Positions 1 through 8,930 of a stretch of DNA of 64,000 bases are shown here, in pieces. The notes under the pieces are model-generated. The model searched no databases. It was given only the letters and a program-made list of their open reading frames with translations, and had not been told where the DNA came from. The first letter of the stretch is position 1. Every line of letters starts with the position of its first letter. The translations under genes were made by a program, and so were the position numbers. Where the stretch lies: positions 53,051 through 117,050 of the forward strand of contig DXQT01000004.1 of the NCBI GenBank assembly GCA_019411365.1, read 5' to 3'. The stretch comes from Roseburia sp. GTDB taxonomy: Bacteria; Bacillota_A; Clostridia; Lachnospirales; Lachnospiraceae.

Positions 1-687
1 TATCCAAATCTGAATAACACGAAAGTGCGTAATGTTCTGGCAGCTTTTTTATTTACAGATGATGATGTCTATAAGCGGATCGAAGACTTGAGCGGTGGTG
101 AGAGAGGACGTGTTGCACTGGCAAAATTAATGCTTTCCGATGCGAATTTTCTGATCCTCGATGAGCCGACCAACCATCTGGACATCACCTCAAAAGAAAT
201 TTTAGAGGAAGCACTAAAAAGTTATACTGGAACAGTATTTTTCGTATCGCATGACCGTTATTTTATTAATCAGACCGCAACACGTATTCTGGAACTGACC
301 GGAGAGACGGTTGTGAATTATATCGGCAACTATGATTATTATCTGGAAAAACATGACCAGATGGTTGCGTTATATGTCAAAAAGCCGGAGGATGAGGCAC
401 AGACAGAGGCTTCTGTGAAAGAGACTGCCCAGAAGGTGGACTGGCAGACACAGAAGGCAGAACAGGCACGGGTCCGCAAGATAGAGAATGCCCTGAAAAA
501 GGCAGAGGAAAAGATTGCGGAGCTGGAAGAGAAAATTGCTTCGATCGATGCGGAATGTGCAAAGCCGGAAGTGGCTGTGAACTCTGCAAAGTTAGGAGAA
601 CTGACGAAACAGCAGAGTGAGTATCAGGAAGAATTAGAAAAGCAGTATGAAGTGTGGGAAGAACTTTCCATGGAGCTGGACGCGTAA
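1..687 (+). CDS. ABC-F family ATPase, C-terminal half (5' end outside window)
   Basis: The reading frame is open from the left edge, so only the second nucleotide-binding domain and tail are visible. The signature motif SGGERGRVALAKLML, the Walker B segment ILDEPTNHLDI and the switch histidine in SHDRYFI follow in order. A charged coiled-coil tail rich in Lys and Glu occupies roughly the last 90 residues, with no membrane segment. This is the ABC-F class of soluble ATPases that act on the ribosome (translation factors or antibiotic protection), not a transporter. Its place just before rex matches the B. subtilis ydiF-rex neighbourhood, so a YdiF-type housekeeping role is the best guess. The subfamily cannot be fixed without the N-terminal half. 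Confidence 0.9.
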   Translation, partial: YPNLNNTKVRNVLAAFLFTDDDVYKRIEDLSGGERGRVALAKLMLSDANFLILDEPTNHLDITSKEILEEALKSYTGTVFFVSHDRYFINQTATRILELTGETVVNYIGNYDYYLEKHDQMVALYVKKPEDEAQTEASVKETAQKVDWQTQKAEQARVRKIENALKKAEEKIAELEEKIASIDAECAKPEVAVNSAKLGELTKQQSEYQEELEKQYEVWEELSMELDA

Positions 688-726
688 AAATCTGGAAAAT
701 GTGGTGATACGGCAGATAAATTTACT

Positions 727-744
727 CTGTTAAAAGTTTAACAG
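727..744. promoter_or_regulatory. Rex operator (ROP box) in the rex promoter
   Basis: An 18-bp perfect palindrome, CTGTTAA-AAGT-TTAACAG, ends one base before the -35 hexamer of the rex promoter. It matches the clostridial Rex consensus TTGTTAA-N4-TTAACAA except for the outermost base of each arm. The gene it precedes encodes Rex, so direct autoregulation by the NADH/NAD+ ratio is inferred. Confidence 0.75.
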
Positions 745-745
745 A

Positions 746-774
746 TTGACAGATACAGTTGAAATTACTATAAT
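746..774 (+). promoter_or_regulatory. SigmaA-type promoter of rex
   Basis: TTGACA at 746-751 and TATAAT at 769-774 are both perfect consensus hexamers, 17 bases apart. The promoter lies about 70 bases before the rex start codon and abuts the Rex box. Confidence 0.85.
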
Positions 775-842
775 AAAAATGATGCATCGCGGCATAAGAA
801 GAAAAGAGCCGTGAAAGAGAGATACTTCGGGAGGGGCAAAAA

Positions 843-1484
843 ATGCAGGAAAAAGAAATTTCCCAGGCAGTAATCCGTCGTATGCCGAGATATTACCGGT
901 ATTTAGGTGAATTGCTGGAGGATGGAGTGGAACGTATTTCATCCAATGATCTAAGCAAAAGAATGAATGTCACTGCTTCGCAGATCCGTCAGGATCTGAA
1001 TAACTTTGGCGGTTTCGGACAGCAGGGATATGGATATAATGTAAAGTTTTTATATGAAGAGATTGGTAAGATTTTAGGCTTAAACCAGAAACATAATATT
1101 ATTGTCATCGGTGCCGGTAATTTAGGTCAGGCACTGGCAAATTATGTGAAGTTTGAAAAACTTGGTTTTGTGATCACAGCACTTTTTGATGTCAATCCGG
1201 CGTTAGAGGGTGTGACAGTCCGCGGAATTAAGATCCACATGTTAGATGAACTGGAAGATTACTGCAAGGATCACGTTGTTGATATTGCAGCCCTTACCAT
1301 GCCGAAGGAGAAGGCTGATGCCATTGCAAACCGTCTGGTCAATCTTGGAATTCAGGCAATCTGGAATTTTGCCCATGTGGACCTTGATCTGATCGACAAA
1401 GATGTGGTTGTTGAGAATGTACATCTTTCTGACAGCCTGATGCAGTTGTCCTATAATATCGTAAAAAATAAGCAGAATAAATAA
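843..1484 (+). CDS. rex: Redox-sensing transcriptional repressor Rex
   Basis: Rex is a homodimeric repressor that binds DNA when NADH is low and leaves it when NADH rises, controlling fermentation and NAD-regeneration genes. The 213-residue length is typical. An N-terminal winged helix (about residues 1-80) contains the recognition segment TASQIRQDLNNFGGFGQQGY. It is followed by a Rossmann domain with GAGNLGQA near residue 95 and a C-terminal swapped helix. The ATG follows the ribosome site GGGAGGGG. A strong promoter and a Rex box lie directly upstream, and a large hairpin separates it from the next gene, so it can be transcribed alone. Confidence 0.96.
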   Translation: MQEKEISQAVIRRMPRYYRYLGELLEDGVERISSNDLSKRMNVTASQIRQDLNNFGGFGQQGYGYNVKFLYEEIGKILGLNQKHNIIVIGAGNLGQALANYVKFEKLGFVITALFDVNPALEGVTVRGIKIHMLDELEDYCKDHVVDIAALTMPKEKADAIANRLVNLGIQAIWNFAHVDLDLIDKDVVVENVHLSDSLMQLSYNIVKNKQNK

Positions 1485-1495
1485 TGGATGAAATC

Positions 1496-1539
1496 GATAG
1501 AGCTGCCGCATGCATTTTTTAATGCACGACAGCTCTATC
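1496..1539. other. Large hairpin between rex and the NAD(P)HX repair gene
   Basis: The arms GATAGAGCTG (1496-1505) and CAGCTCTATC (1530-1539) are perfect complements, with an inner TGCAT/ATGCA pair. There is no good T-run after either arm, so it is not a textbook intrinsic terminator. It may end or attenuate rex transcription, or protect an mRNA end. Confidence 0.5.
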
Positions 1540-1570
1540 TTATCCATATGCCTGAGGGGATGAGAAGGTT

Positions 1571-3070
1571 ATGAAGTATCTGGTAAACAGCAGAGAGATG
1601 AAACAATATGATACGAACACGACAGAACATTTTAAAGTGCCATCCCTGCTTTTGATGGAGCGGGCCGCACTTGCAGTTTTTGATGAAATCAAAAGGCAGT
1701 ACCCATGCAGCAAAAAATTTCTGATCGTTTGCGGAACGGGAAACAATGGCGCAGATGGTTTTGCACTCACCCGGCTGTTACTTTTGGACGGAGCAGAGGT
1801 GCATACGGTGTTGATCGGTGACCGGAAGAAGGAGACAGACCAGTGCAAAAAGCAGCTGGAGATCCTTTCTGCCTATGGATGTCCGGTATTGGAAGCCATT
1901 CCGGAGAACACCGCATATGATGTAATAGTGGATGCCATTTTTGGAGTCGGGCTTTCGAGAAATGTTGAAGGCATTTTTGCTGATACAATTCGGAAAATGA
2001 ACGAAATACCAGGAAAAAAGATCGCACTTGATATGCCATCCGGAATTTCATCGGACACAGGGGCTGTTTTAAAATGTGCGTTTCGTGCAGACTGCACGAT
2101 CACATTTGCCTATGAAAAAATCGGCATGCATCTTTTCCCGGGAAATGAATATGTCGGGGAGATCGTGACAAAGCAGATTGGAATCACGGATGAGAGTTTT
2201 CTGACACAAATGCCCGGTGTTATGGCGTTCGAGATGGAAGATCTGAGATTCCTTCCAAAGAGAGCTTCACATTCTAATAAGGGAAGCTTCGGTAAATTAC
2301 TGCTGATCGCTGGAAGTGTGGATATGGCTGGCGCAGCTGTTTTAAGTGCAAAGGCAGCGTATACGGCAGGCTGTGGTCTGGTGCGTGTGTTTACGCCTGA
2401 GGAAAACCGCATTCCATTGCAGACAAGTATTCCAGAGGCAGTTCTGACTACTTATCACCCTGAAAAATTAGATGCTTCAAAACTTTCAGAAGCAATGAAA
2501 TGGGCAGATGTGATTGTGTGTGGACCGGGAATCGGAACCGGGGATGCAGCACATCAGATTGTTAAAACAGTGCTGCAAAAAGCATCTGTTCCGGTCGTCC
2601 TTGATGCAGATGCATTAAATATCATTGCAGAGGACACAAGTGTTTTACTTTTGGCGCACACAGAACTTGTGATCACGCCGCATCTTGGTGAGATGAGCCG
2701 TCTGACCGGGGATTCCATTGCCTTTATCCAGACACGGCTGATTGATACTGCGGATAAGTTTGCAGGAAAATTTCATGTCACCTGTGTTCTGAAAGATGAA
2801 CACACGGTCGTTGCCACTCCACATGGAAGGACTTATCTGAACCTCTCCGGAAATCATGGAATGGCAACGGCGGGAAGTGGGGATGTGCTGACCGGAATCA
2901 TAGGATCACTTCTGACCCAGAGGGCAGACACAGAGACTGCGGCCGCGCTTGGTGTTTACCTTCACGGACTTTCCGGAGATACTGCATTGAAAAAATGTGG
3001 TTTTCGTGGTATGATGGCAGGCGATGTTGTAAATGGTTTGAAAGATTTTCTGGCAGAAAATCAATTATAA
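1571..3070 (+). CDS. nnr: Bifunctional NAD(P)H-hydrate epimerase / ADP-dependent dehydratase
   Basis: This enzyme repairs damaged hydrated NADH and NADPH. The N-terminal YjeF epimerase domain (about residues 1-215) carries GTGNNGADG. The C-terminal dehydratase of the ribokinase fold (about 225-495) carries KGSFGKLLLIAGS, VCGPGIGTG, VLDADALN, ITPHLGEM and the catalytic-loop motif GNHGMATAGSGDVLTGII. At 499 residues it is the full two-domain length. The ATG is preceded by GAGAAGG. It sits between rex and alr, so nicotinamide-nucleotide sensing and repair are neighbours. Confidence 0.95.
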   Translation: MKYLVNSREMKQYDTNTTEHFKVPSLLLMERAALAVFDEIKRQYPCSKKFLIVCGTGNNGADGFALTRLLLLDGAEVHTVLIGDRKKETDQCKKQLEILSAYGCPVLEAIPENTAYDVIVDAIFGVGLSRNVEGIFADTIRKMNEIPGKKIALDMPSGISSDTGAVLKCAFRADCTITFAYEKIGMHLFPGNEYVGEIVTKQIGITDESFLTQMPGVMAFEMEDLRFLPKRASHSNKGSFGKLLLIAGSVDMAGAAVLSAKAAYTAGCGLVRVFTPEENRIPLQTSIPEAVLTTYHPEKLDASKLSEAMKWADVIVCGPGIGTGDAAHQIVKTVLQKASVPVVLDADALNIIAEDTSVLLLAHTELVITPHLGEMSRLTGDSIAFIQTRLIDTADKFAGKFHVTCVLKDEHTVVATPHGRTYLNLSGNHGMATAGSGDVLTGIIGSLLTQRADTETAAALGVYLHGLSGDTALKKCGFRGMMAGDVVNGLKDFLAENQL

Positions 3071-3106
3071 AAAAGATTCATTACGATAGAAAGGTATGGA
3101 TATAAC

Positions 3107-4279
3107 ATGAATAAACACAGCAGAGTGTGTGCGAATATAGATTTGAGTGCAATCATGCACAATATGGAAGCCATGCATCAGAACATTGATCCGAATACGA
3201 AAATTATGGCGGTGATCAAAGCAGATGGTTATGGTCATGGGGCTGTTCCTATTGCAAAGGAGATTGAACATTTAGATTATGTTTATGGGTATGCAGCTGC
3301 AACGGTTGAGGAAGGGATGATCCTTCGAAATAATGGAATCCAAAAACCGATTTTGATTCTTGGCTATATCTTCCCGGATCAGTATGAGGAAGTAATCCAG
3401 GCAGAAATCTGTCCAAGTGTTTTTACACTTGAGATGGCAGAAGAGCTTTCTGCTGCTGCCGAAAAAGTTGGAAAAGACTGCCGGATGCATTTTGCAGTGG
3501 ATACCGGAATGAGCCGTATCGGGTATCAGGTGACAGAAGAAGCCGCAGATGAGATGGCGCAGATTGCAAAGCTTCCGCATATGATAGTGGAGGGGATTTT
3601 TACTCATTTTGCAAAAGCAGATGAGTATGATAAAACTTTCACAAAAGAACAGATTCAAAAATTCAGAAAAATGATTGCCATGATGGAAGACAGAGGTGTT
3701 TCGATTCCCGTCAAGCACTGTTCCAACAGCGCAGGAATCGCAGAAATCCGCGAGGCAAATATGGATATGGTAAGAGCGGGAATCACGTTGTATGGATTAT
3801 GGCCATCGGAAGAAGTCGACCAGAATTCCCTTGATTTAAAACCGGTGATGGAATTGAAAACACATGTGGCTTACGTTAAGGATTTAGAGGCTGGAAGAGC
3901 GATCAGTTACGGTGGAACTTTCATCACAAAGCGCGACAGCCGCATCGCAACGATCCCGGTTGGTTATGCAGATGGATATTGCAGGGGACTTTCCAATACA
4001 GGAAGTGTCCTGATCCACGGAAAACGTGCGCCAATCTGCGGAAGAGTCTGTATGGATCAGTTCATGGTAGATGTGACTGATATTCCGGATGTGAAGATTG
4101 GGGATGAAGTGACACTGATCGGCAGGGATGGTGACGAAGTGATCACCATGGAAGAAGTCGGCAGCCTTTCCGGCAGATTTAATTATGAGTTTGTCTGCGT
4201 GCTTGGAAAACGTATTCCGCGTGTTTTTTATCGAGATGGAAAAAGAATTGCAAGCCAGGAATATTTTGACGAGGAATAG
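3107..4279 (+). CDS. alr: Alanine racemase
   Basis: A PLP enzyme interconverting L- and D-alanine to supply D-Ala for peptidoglycan. The Schiff-base lysine is Lys38 in VIKADGYGHGA, and the second-base region is AISYGGTF followed by PVGYADGYCRG. The C-terminal beta domain contains GRVCMDQFMVDVT. The 390-residue length is normal. It lies 36 bases after the NAD(P)HX repair gene and is followed by an NdoA-type RNase, the usual Firmicute alr-ndoA neighbourhood. Confidence 0.96.
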   Translation: MNKHSRVCANIDLSAIMHNMEAMHQNIDPNTKIMAVIKADGYGHGAVPIAKEIEHLDYVYGYAAATVEEGMILRNNGIQKPILILGYIFPDQYEEVIQAEICPSVFTLEMAEELSAAAEKVGKDCRMHFAVDTGMSRIGYQVTEEAADEMAQIAKLPHMIVEGIFTHFAKADEYDKTFTKEQIQKFRKMIAMMEDRGVSIPVKHCSNSAGIAEIREANMDMVRAGITLYGLWPSEEVDQNSLDLKPVMELKTHVAYVKDLEAGRAISYGGTFITKRDSRIATIPVGYADGYCRGLSNTGSVLIHGKRAPICGRVCMDQFMVDVTDIPDVKIGDEVTLIGRDGDEVITMEEVGSLSGRFNYEFVCVLGKRIPRVFYRDGKRIASQEYFDEE

Positions 4280-4388
4280 GCTGGAAAAATATTTTTGAAA
4301 ACAGAATACGACCGTTAAATATGGAAATACTATCCGTAAGAAACAACAGTAGAGAGAATACTGAGTAAGATTATGGAGTGTAAAGCAT

Positions 4389-4736
4389 ATGTTAATTCGG
4401 CGTGGAGATATTTTTTATGCAGATTTAAGACCAGTGGTCGGTTCTGAGCAGGGTGGAGTCCGCCCGGTTCTTATTATACAGAATGATGTTGGAAACAGAC
4501 ACAGTCCTACGGTCATTTGTGCAGCAATCACTTCCCAGATGAACAAGGCAAAACTTCCAACCCATGTGGAGTTAGACTGCACCAAGTATGCACTGGTGAA
4601 GGATTCCGTTGTTTTACTGGAACAGTTGCGCACAATCGACAAGACGCGGCTGAAAGATAAAGTATGTCATCTTGACAATCAGATACTGATCAAAATTGAT
4701 AAGGCATTGGAAATAAGCTTAGAGCTTCTTACATAA
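4389..4736 (+). CDS. ndoA: MazF/NdoA-family endoribonuclease toxin
   Basis: A PemK/MazF-fold RNase that cleaves single-stranded mRNA at short motifs. The 115-residue protein begins with [20 protein letters not shown], the conserved first strand and loop with the active-site Arg region, and continues with RPVLIIQND and [10 protein letters not shown]. It lies downstream of alr as in Bacillus, where the antitoxin gene ndoAI sits between the two. Here the 109-base gap has no antitoxin-sized reading frame. Control must therefore come from elsewhere or the protein may be tuned differently. The ATG follows GGAGTG. Confidence 0.92.
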   Translation: MLIRRGDIFYADLRPVVGSEQGGVRPVLIIQNDVGNRHSPTVICAAITSQMNKAKLPTHVELDCTKYALVKDSVVLLEQLRTIDKTRLKDKVCHLDNQILIKIDKALEISLELLT

Positions 4737-4737
4737 C

Positions 4738-4766
4738 TTGACTATTCTGGAGCAAAATGGTATTAT
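4738..4766 (+). promoter_or_regulatory. Promoter of the CBS-domain gene
   Basis: TTGACT (4738-4743) and TATTAT (4761-4766) are separated by 17 bases and lie immediately after the ndoA stop codon, about 40 bases before the ribosome site of the next gene. Confidence 0.6.
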
Positions 4767-4809
4767 TTCAAATGTTTTAATACAATTTCGATATAAATTA
4801 GGAGGATTT

Positions 4810-5730
4810 ATGGACGATGGTGGCAGTCCCACTACCGGGATGAAAAAGTTGAGTAACAGGCTTATGAAGCTGTTCGGAGTAGACACCGATGATGTGACAG
4901 AAGAAGAGATTATCTCAATGGTAAATGAAGGACATGAGCAGGGTGTCCTGCAGGCGAATGAAGCGGAGATGATCCATAATATTTTTGAATTTGGAGACAA
5001 AGATGCAAAGGATATTATGGTGCACCGCAAGAATATCATTGCCATTGATGGAACGATGACGTTCCTTGAAATGCTGGATTTCACGATTGAAAATAACTAT
5101 TCGCGATATCCGGTATACATAGATGATATTGATAATATAATCGGAGTGCTTCATATTAAGGAGGTACTTGCACTGTGCCAGAAACAGGAGATTTATCACA
5201 CGGCAATCAAAGATATTAAGGGATTGATCCGTGAGGTTGATTTTATTCCGGAAACGAGAAATATTAATACCTTATTTACGATGATGCAGAATGCTAAGAC
5301 GCATATGGTCATCGTGGTGGATGAGTATGGACAGACTTCCGGGATTGTTGCAATGGAAGATATCCTTGAGGAGATCGTAGGAAACATCGAGGATGAACAC
5401 GACCAGGAAGAAAAGATGATTGAGAAACTGCCGGATGGCAGTTATCTGATGGATGGTATGACTTCTGCTGAGGAGGCACTTGAAATTTTGAAAATTCATA
5501 TTCCGGAGGAAGATGAATTTGAAACGTTAAATGGTATACTGATCTCTCTGTTAGACCGTATTCCAAATGATGATGAGAAGTTTGAGACAGATGCTTTCGG
5601 GTATCATTTCGAAGTTTTACAGGTGGAAAATAAGATGATCAAAAAAGTGAAGATCACAAAACTTGCCGAGGGCGTTTCCACAGATAAGGAAGAGAACTCT
5701 TGTCAGAAAGAAGAAACGGTGCTAGAATAA
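4810..5730 (+). CDS. CBS-pair / CorC-HlyC domain protein
   Basis: A 306-residue soluble protein with an N-terminal helical region, two CBS repeats (about residues 65-190, including VHRKNIIAIDG and MVIVVDEYGQTSGIVAMEDI) and a C-terminal CorC_HlyC domain (about 205-290). The membrane-embedded DUF21 domain of larger HlyC/CorC transporters is absent, so it resembles the CorC-like cytosolic subgroup linked to ion or magnesium homeostasis. The ATG at 4810 is chosen because AGGAGG lies just upstream; an upstream in-frame TTG coincides with the promoter -35. The exact ligand is unknown. Confidence 0.88.
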   Translation: MDDGGSPTTGMKKLSNRLMKLFGVDTDDVTEEEIISMVNEGHEQGVLQANEAEMIHNIFEFGDKDAKDIMVHRKNIIAIDGTMTFLEMLDFTIENNYSRYPVYIDDIDNIIGVLHIKEVLALCQKQEIYHTAIKDIKGLIREVDFIPETRNINTLFTMMQNAKTHMVIVVDEYGQTSGIVAMEDILEEIVGNIEDEHDQEEKMIEKLPDGSYLMDGMTSAEEALEILKIHIPEEDEFETLNGILISLLDRIPNDDEKFETDAFGYHFEVLQVENKMIKKVKITKLAEGVSTDKEENSCQKEETVLE

Positions 5731-5751
5731 TATTTCTGAGAGATTTTGTAA

Positions 5752-5770
5752 TTGTGTGAGAAACACACAA
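5752..5770. promoter_or_regulatory. Perfect 7-bp inverted repeat upstream of yebC
   Basis: TTGTGTG and CACACAA flank AGAAA in the leader region of the yebC gene. It could be an operator or a small mRNA hairpin. A weak promoter, TTGTGT with TATAAA 17 bases later, overlaps it. No T-run follows, so it is not a terminator. Confidence 0.35.
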
Positions 5771-5823
5771 AACATATAAAAAGTTTGACAGACGAAAATA
5801 CAAGAAAAAGAGAGGATAAAGTT

Positions 5824-6552
5824 ATGTCAGGACATTCAAAGTTTGCCAATATTAAACATAAGAAAGAAAAAAATGATGCTGCAAAAGGTAAAATCTTTAC
5901 GATTATCGGTAGAGAGATCGCAGTTGCAGTAAAAGAGGGTGGCCCGGATCCATCCAATAACTTCAAACTTGCACAGGTGATCGCAAAGGCAAAGAGCAAC
6001 AATATGCCAAACGATACGATTGAGCGTGGTATTAAGAAAGCTGCCGGTGATGGAAACTCCGTCAACTACGAATTCTGTACATATGAAGGATATGGACCAA
6101 GCGGAACAGCTATCATTGTAAAATGTTTAACAGATAACAAAAACCGTACTGCTGCAAATGTCAGAAATGCATTCACAAAAGGTCATGGAAGCATCGGTAC
6201 ACAGGGTTGTGTATCTTACATGTTCGATGAAAAAGGACAGATCATCATCGCAAAAGAAGACTGTGAGATGGATGCAGACGATCTTATGATGATCGCTTTA
6301 GATGCAGGCGCAGAAGATTTTAATGAGGAGGAGGACTGCTTTGAAGTATTGACATCTCCAGATGATTTTGAAGCTGTAAGAAGCGCATTGGAAGCTGAGA
6401 ACATTCCAATGGCAGAAGCAGAAGTAACCATGATTCCTCAGAACTATGTAGAGTTATCTGCAGACGAAGATATCACAAACATCAACCGTATCTTAGATCT
6501 TTTGGATGATGATGATGATGTTCAGCAGGTTTACCACAACTGGGATGAATAA
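5824..6552 (+). CDS. yebC: YebC/PmpR-family translation/transcription factor
   Basis: The protein begins [21 protein letters not shown], the highly conserved YebC N-terminus, and has the usual three-domain length of 242 residues. Family members have been described as transcription regulators and, more recently, as ribosome-associated factors easing proline-rich stalls. The start at 5824 is preferred over upstream in-frame codons because it gives the canonical N-terminus and follows GAGAGGA. The C-terminus is very acidic (a run of Asp codons near 6505-6520). Confidence 0.95.
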   Translation: MSGHSKFANIKHKKEKNDAAKGKIFTIIGREIAVAVKEGGPDPSNNFKLAQVIAKAKSNNMPNDTIERGIKKAAGDGNSVNYEFCTYEGYGPSGTAIIVKCLTDNKNRTAANVRNAFTKGHGSIGTQGCVSYMFDEKGQIIIAKEDCEMDADDLMMIALDAGAEDFNEEEDCFEVLTSPDDFEAVRSALEAENIPMAEAEVTMIPQNYVELSADEDITNINRILDLLDDDDDVQQVYHNWDE

Positions 6553-6566
6553 ATAATATGAGACAG

Positions 6567-6603
6567 ACTCTGCTTTTGGCGCAATCCAAGAACAGAGTTT
6601 TTT
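6567..6603 (+). terminator. Intrinsic terminator after yebC
   Basis: A short stem ACTCTG (6567-6572) / CAGAGT (6593-6598) is followed directly by six T. The stem is short and the loop long, so efficiency may be modest. Confidence 0.5.
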
Positions 6604-6694
6604 CATATGGACACTTTTTTACAATAAAGTGGTAGAAATCCGGGGGAAAATGTTATATCATAAATAGTACAAGGATGATGAGGAGGTATAATTC

Positions 6695-8152
6695 ATGAAG
6701 AGGATTCTTTTTGCAGCGTCAGAGTGCGTTCCGTTTATAAAAACTGGGGGACTTGCGGACGTGTGTGGTGCATTACCTAAGGAATTTTCAAAAGAGGAAT
6801 GGGATGTCAGGGTCGTGATTCCAAATTATAGCTGTATTCCGGAAAAATTCAGAAACCAGTTTCAGTATGTAACACATTTTTATATGTGTGCAGGAAATTA
6901 TATCCAGAACAAATATGTTGGAATTTTAAAATATGAACTGGATGGGGTTACCTACTATTTTATTGATAATCAGGAATATTTTACCTGTGATACACCATAT
7001 GGGGATATCCGTTATGACATTGAGAAGTTTGTTTTCTTCGATAAAGCTGTTTTATCCATGTTAAAACAGATCGATTTCCGTCCGGATCTGATCCACTGTC
7101 ACGACTGGGAGACAGGTCTGATCCCGGTATATCTGAAAAATGAATTTCAGGCAGACTCTTTTTACTGGGGGATGAAATCAATCATTACCATACATAATTT
7201 GAAGTTCCAGGGTGTATGGGATGTGAAGACGATGAAGGGGCTGACAGGATTTTCAGCAGATTTGTTTGCACCGGATAAACTGGAATTTCATAAGGATGCC
7301 AACATGTTAAAGGGTGGTTTGGTATATGCAGATTATATTACAACTGTAAGCGATTCTTATGCACAGGAGATCCAGACTGATTACTATGGCGAGGGGCTGG
7401 ATGGACTGCTTGCCGCCAGACACTTTGATATGCAGGGCATTGTAAACGGTATTGATTACAAAACATATGATCCGGAGACAGACCCGAAAATTTATACCAA
7501 CTATAACGCATCAAACTTCCGTAAGAAGAAGGTCAATAATAAATTAAAATTACAGGAGGAACTGGATCTGACTGTCGATAAGAAGAAGTTCATGATCGGA
7601 CTGATCTCAAGACTCACCGATCAGAAAGGTCTGGATCTGATCAATTATGTGATTGACCGCCTGGTGGATGATTTCACACAGATTGTTGTGATTGGAACCG
7701 GCGATCCACAGTATGAGAACATGTTCCGCCATTATGCATGGAAATACGGAGACAGAGTTTCTGCCAATATCTGTTATTCTGATGACCTGGCTCACAAACT
7801 TTACGCCGCTGCGGATGCATTTTTAATGCCATCCCGCTTTGAACCATGTGGACTGACGCAGCTGATCTCTTTCCGTTACGGTACGGTTCCAATCGTCCGT
7901 GAGACCGGAGGACTTAAGGATACAGTCAGACCATATAACGAATACGAAAATACCGGTGATGGATTCTCTTTTGCAAATTATAATGGGGAAGAGATGCTCG
8001 GTGTTGTCAATTATGCAAAGCATATTTATTTTGATAAGAAAAAACAGTGGAATCAGATTGTTGAACGGGGCATGGCAAACGATTATTCATGGAAGTCTTC
8101 CAAAGGAAAATACGAAGGGCTTTATAATTATCTGCTTGGATATACTGTATAA
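6695..8152 (+). CDS. glgA: Glycogen synthase (ADP-glucose type)
   Basis: A GT5 glucosyltransferase that extends alpha-1,4-glucan from ADP-glucose. The substrate-binding KTGGLADVCGALPK motif is at residues 15-30. The C-terminal Rossmann domain has SRLTDQKGLDL and the catalytic-face sequence PSRFEPCGLTQL then RETGGLKDTV. Its 485 residues match bacterial GlgA. It starts after GAGGAGG and ends before a clear terminator, with no other glycogen genes adjacent, so it is likely a single-gene unit. Confidence 0.96.
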   Translation: MKRILFAASECVPFIKTGGLADVCGALPKEFSKEEWDVRVVIPNYSCIPEKFRNQFQYVTHFYMCAGNYIQNKYVGILKYELDGVTYYFIDNQEYFTCDTPYGDIRYDIEKFVFFDKAVLSMLKQIDFRPDLIHCHDWETGLIPVYLKNEFQADSFYWGMKSIITIHNLKFQGVWDVKTMKGLTGFSADLFAPDKLEFHKDANMLKGGLVYADYITTVSDSYAQEIQTDYYGEGLDGLLAARHFDMQGIVNGIDYKTYDPETDPKIYTNYNASNFRKKKVNNKLKLQEELDLTVDKKKFMIGLISRLTDQKGLDLINYVIDRLVDDFTQIVVIGTGDPQYENMFRHYAWKYGDRVSANICYSDDLAHKLYAAADAFLMPSRFEPCGLTQLISFRYGTVPIVRETGGLKDTVRPYNEYENTGDGFSFANYNGEEMLGVVNYAKHIYFDKKKQWNQIVERGMANDYSWKSSKGKYEGLYNYLLGYTV

Positions 8153-8178
8153 AATAAAAAGAATCTCCAATACTAAAG

Positions 8179-8208
8179 AACAGGGTAGAAAAATCTATCC
8201 TGTTTTTT
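8179..8208 (+). terminator. Intrinsic terminator after glgA
   Basis: The stem ACAGGGTAGA / TCTATCCTGT, with one mismatch and a loop of A residues, is followed by six T. It lies 27 bases after the glgA stop. Confidence 0.8.
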
Positions 8209-8234
8209 CAGTCTTATGAGGGAAGGGAGATTGT

Positions 8235-8930
8235 ATGGCAGAAAAAAATGAGAAAGAGAAGGCTGTGAATGAGCAGATCAGGGATTTTGGTCAGGTGGAG
8301 TTAGAGCATGGGGAAGACAGGATCTCCATGTTGACGATCATAGGAGAGATTGAGGGGCATGAGTGCCTTCCGGCGGCGACAAAGACGACAAAGTATGAGC
8401 ATGTGCTTCCAAAACTCGCAGAGGTGGAAGAAAATAAAAATGTGGATGGATTACTGCTTTTGTTAAACACGGTAGGCGGGGATGTGGAGAGCGGGCTTGC
8501 CATTGCTGAGATGGTAGCATCCATTGATAAGCCAACGGTTTCACTGGTACTCGGTGGCAGCCATTCCATCGGCGTGCCGCTGGCAGTCTCCACGGACTAT
8601 TCTTTTATCGTGTCATCCGGTACGATGGTGATCCACCCGGTGCGGATGAATGGAACTGTGATCGGGGCGCAGCCAACGTATGATTATTTTAAGCAGATGC
8701 AGGATCGTATTTTAAAATTTGTTGTGCAGCATTCCAAAGCAGAACAGAACCGGCTGGAGGAGCTTATGATGAATACGGGAATCCTCACAAAAGACCTTGG
8801 GACGATCCTGGTTGGAGGACAGGCGGTCGAGGAAGGACTCATTGATTCTATCGGTGGGATCCATGAGGCATTTGCAAAATTGCATCAGCTCATACATGAG
8901 GCAAAATCTTGTGGCAAAAAAAGCTTTTAA
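8235..8930 (+). CDS. tepA: ClpP-family protease, TepA/YmfB type
   Basis: A 231-residue ClpP/crotonase-fold serine protease. The nucleophile serine is in LGGSHSIGVPLA and the histidine in MVIHPVRMNG. The segment LLLLNTVGGDVESGLAIAEM is the usual oxyanion-side strand. It diverges from true ClpP and matches the TepA/YmfB group, which sits beside ftsK/spoIIIE in Firmicutes, as it nearly does here. TepA has been linked to protein export or signal-peptide turnover. The ATG follows AAGGGAG. Confidence 0.88.
   Translation: MAEKNEKEKAVNEQIRDFGQVELEHGEDRISMLTIIGEIEGHECLPAATKTTKYEHVLPKLAEVEENKNVDGLLLLLNTVGGDVESGLAIAEMVASIDKPTVSLVLGGSHSIGVPLAVSTDYSFIVSSGTMVIHPVRMNGTVIGAQPTYDYFKQMQDRILKFVVQHSKAEQNRLEELMMNTGILTKDLGTILVGGQAVEEGLIDSIGGIHEAFAKLHQLIHEAKSCGKKSF

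Noticed and set aside
4320..4367. Short frame between alr and ndoA as an antitoxin
   Set aside because: Only 15 codons and no ribosome site; far too small for an EndoAI-type ribbon-helix-helix protein.
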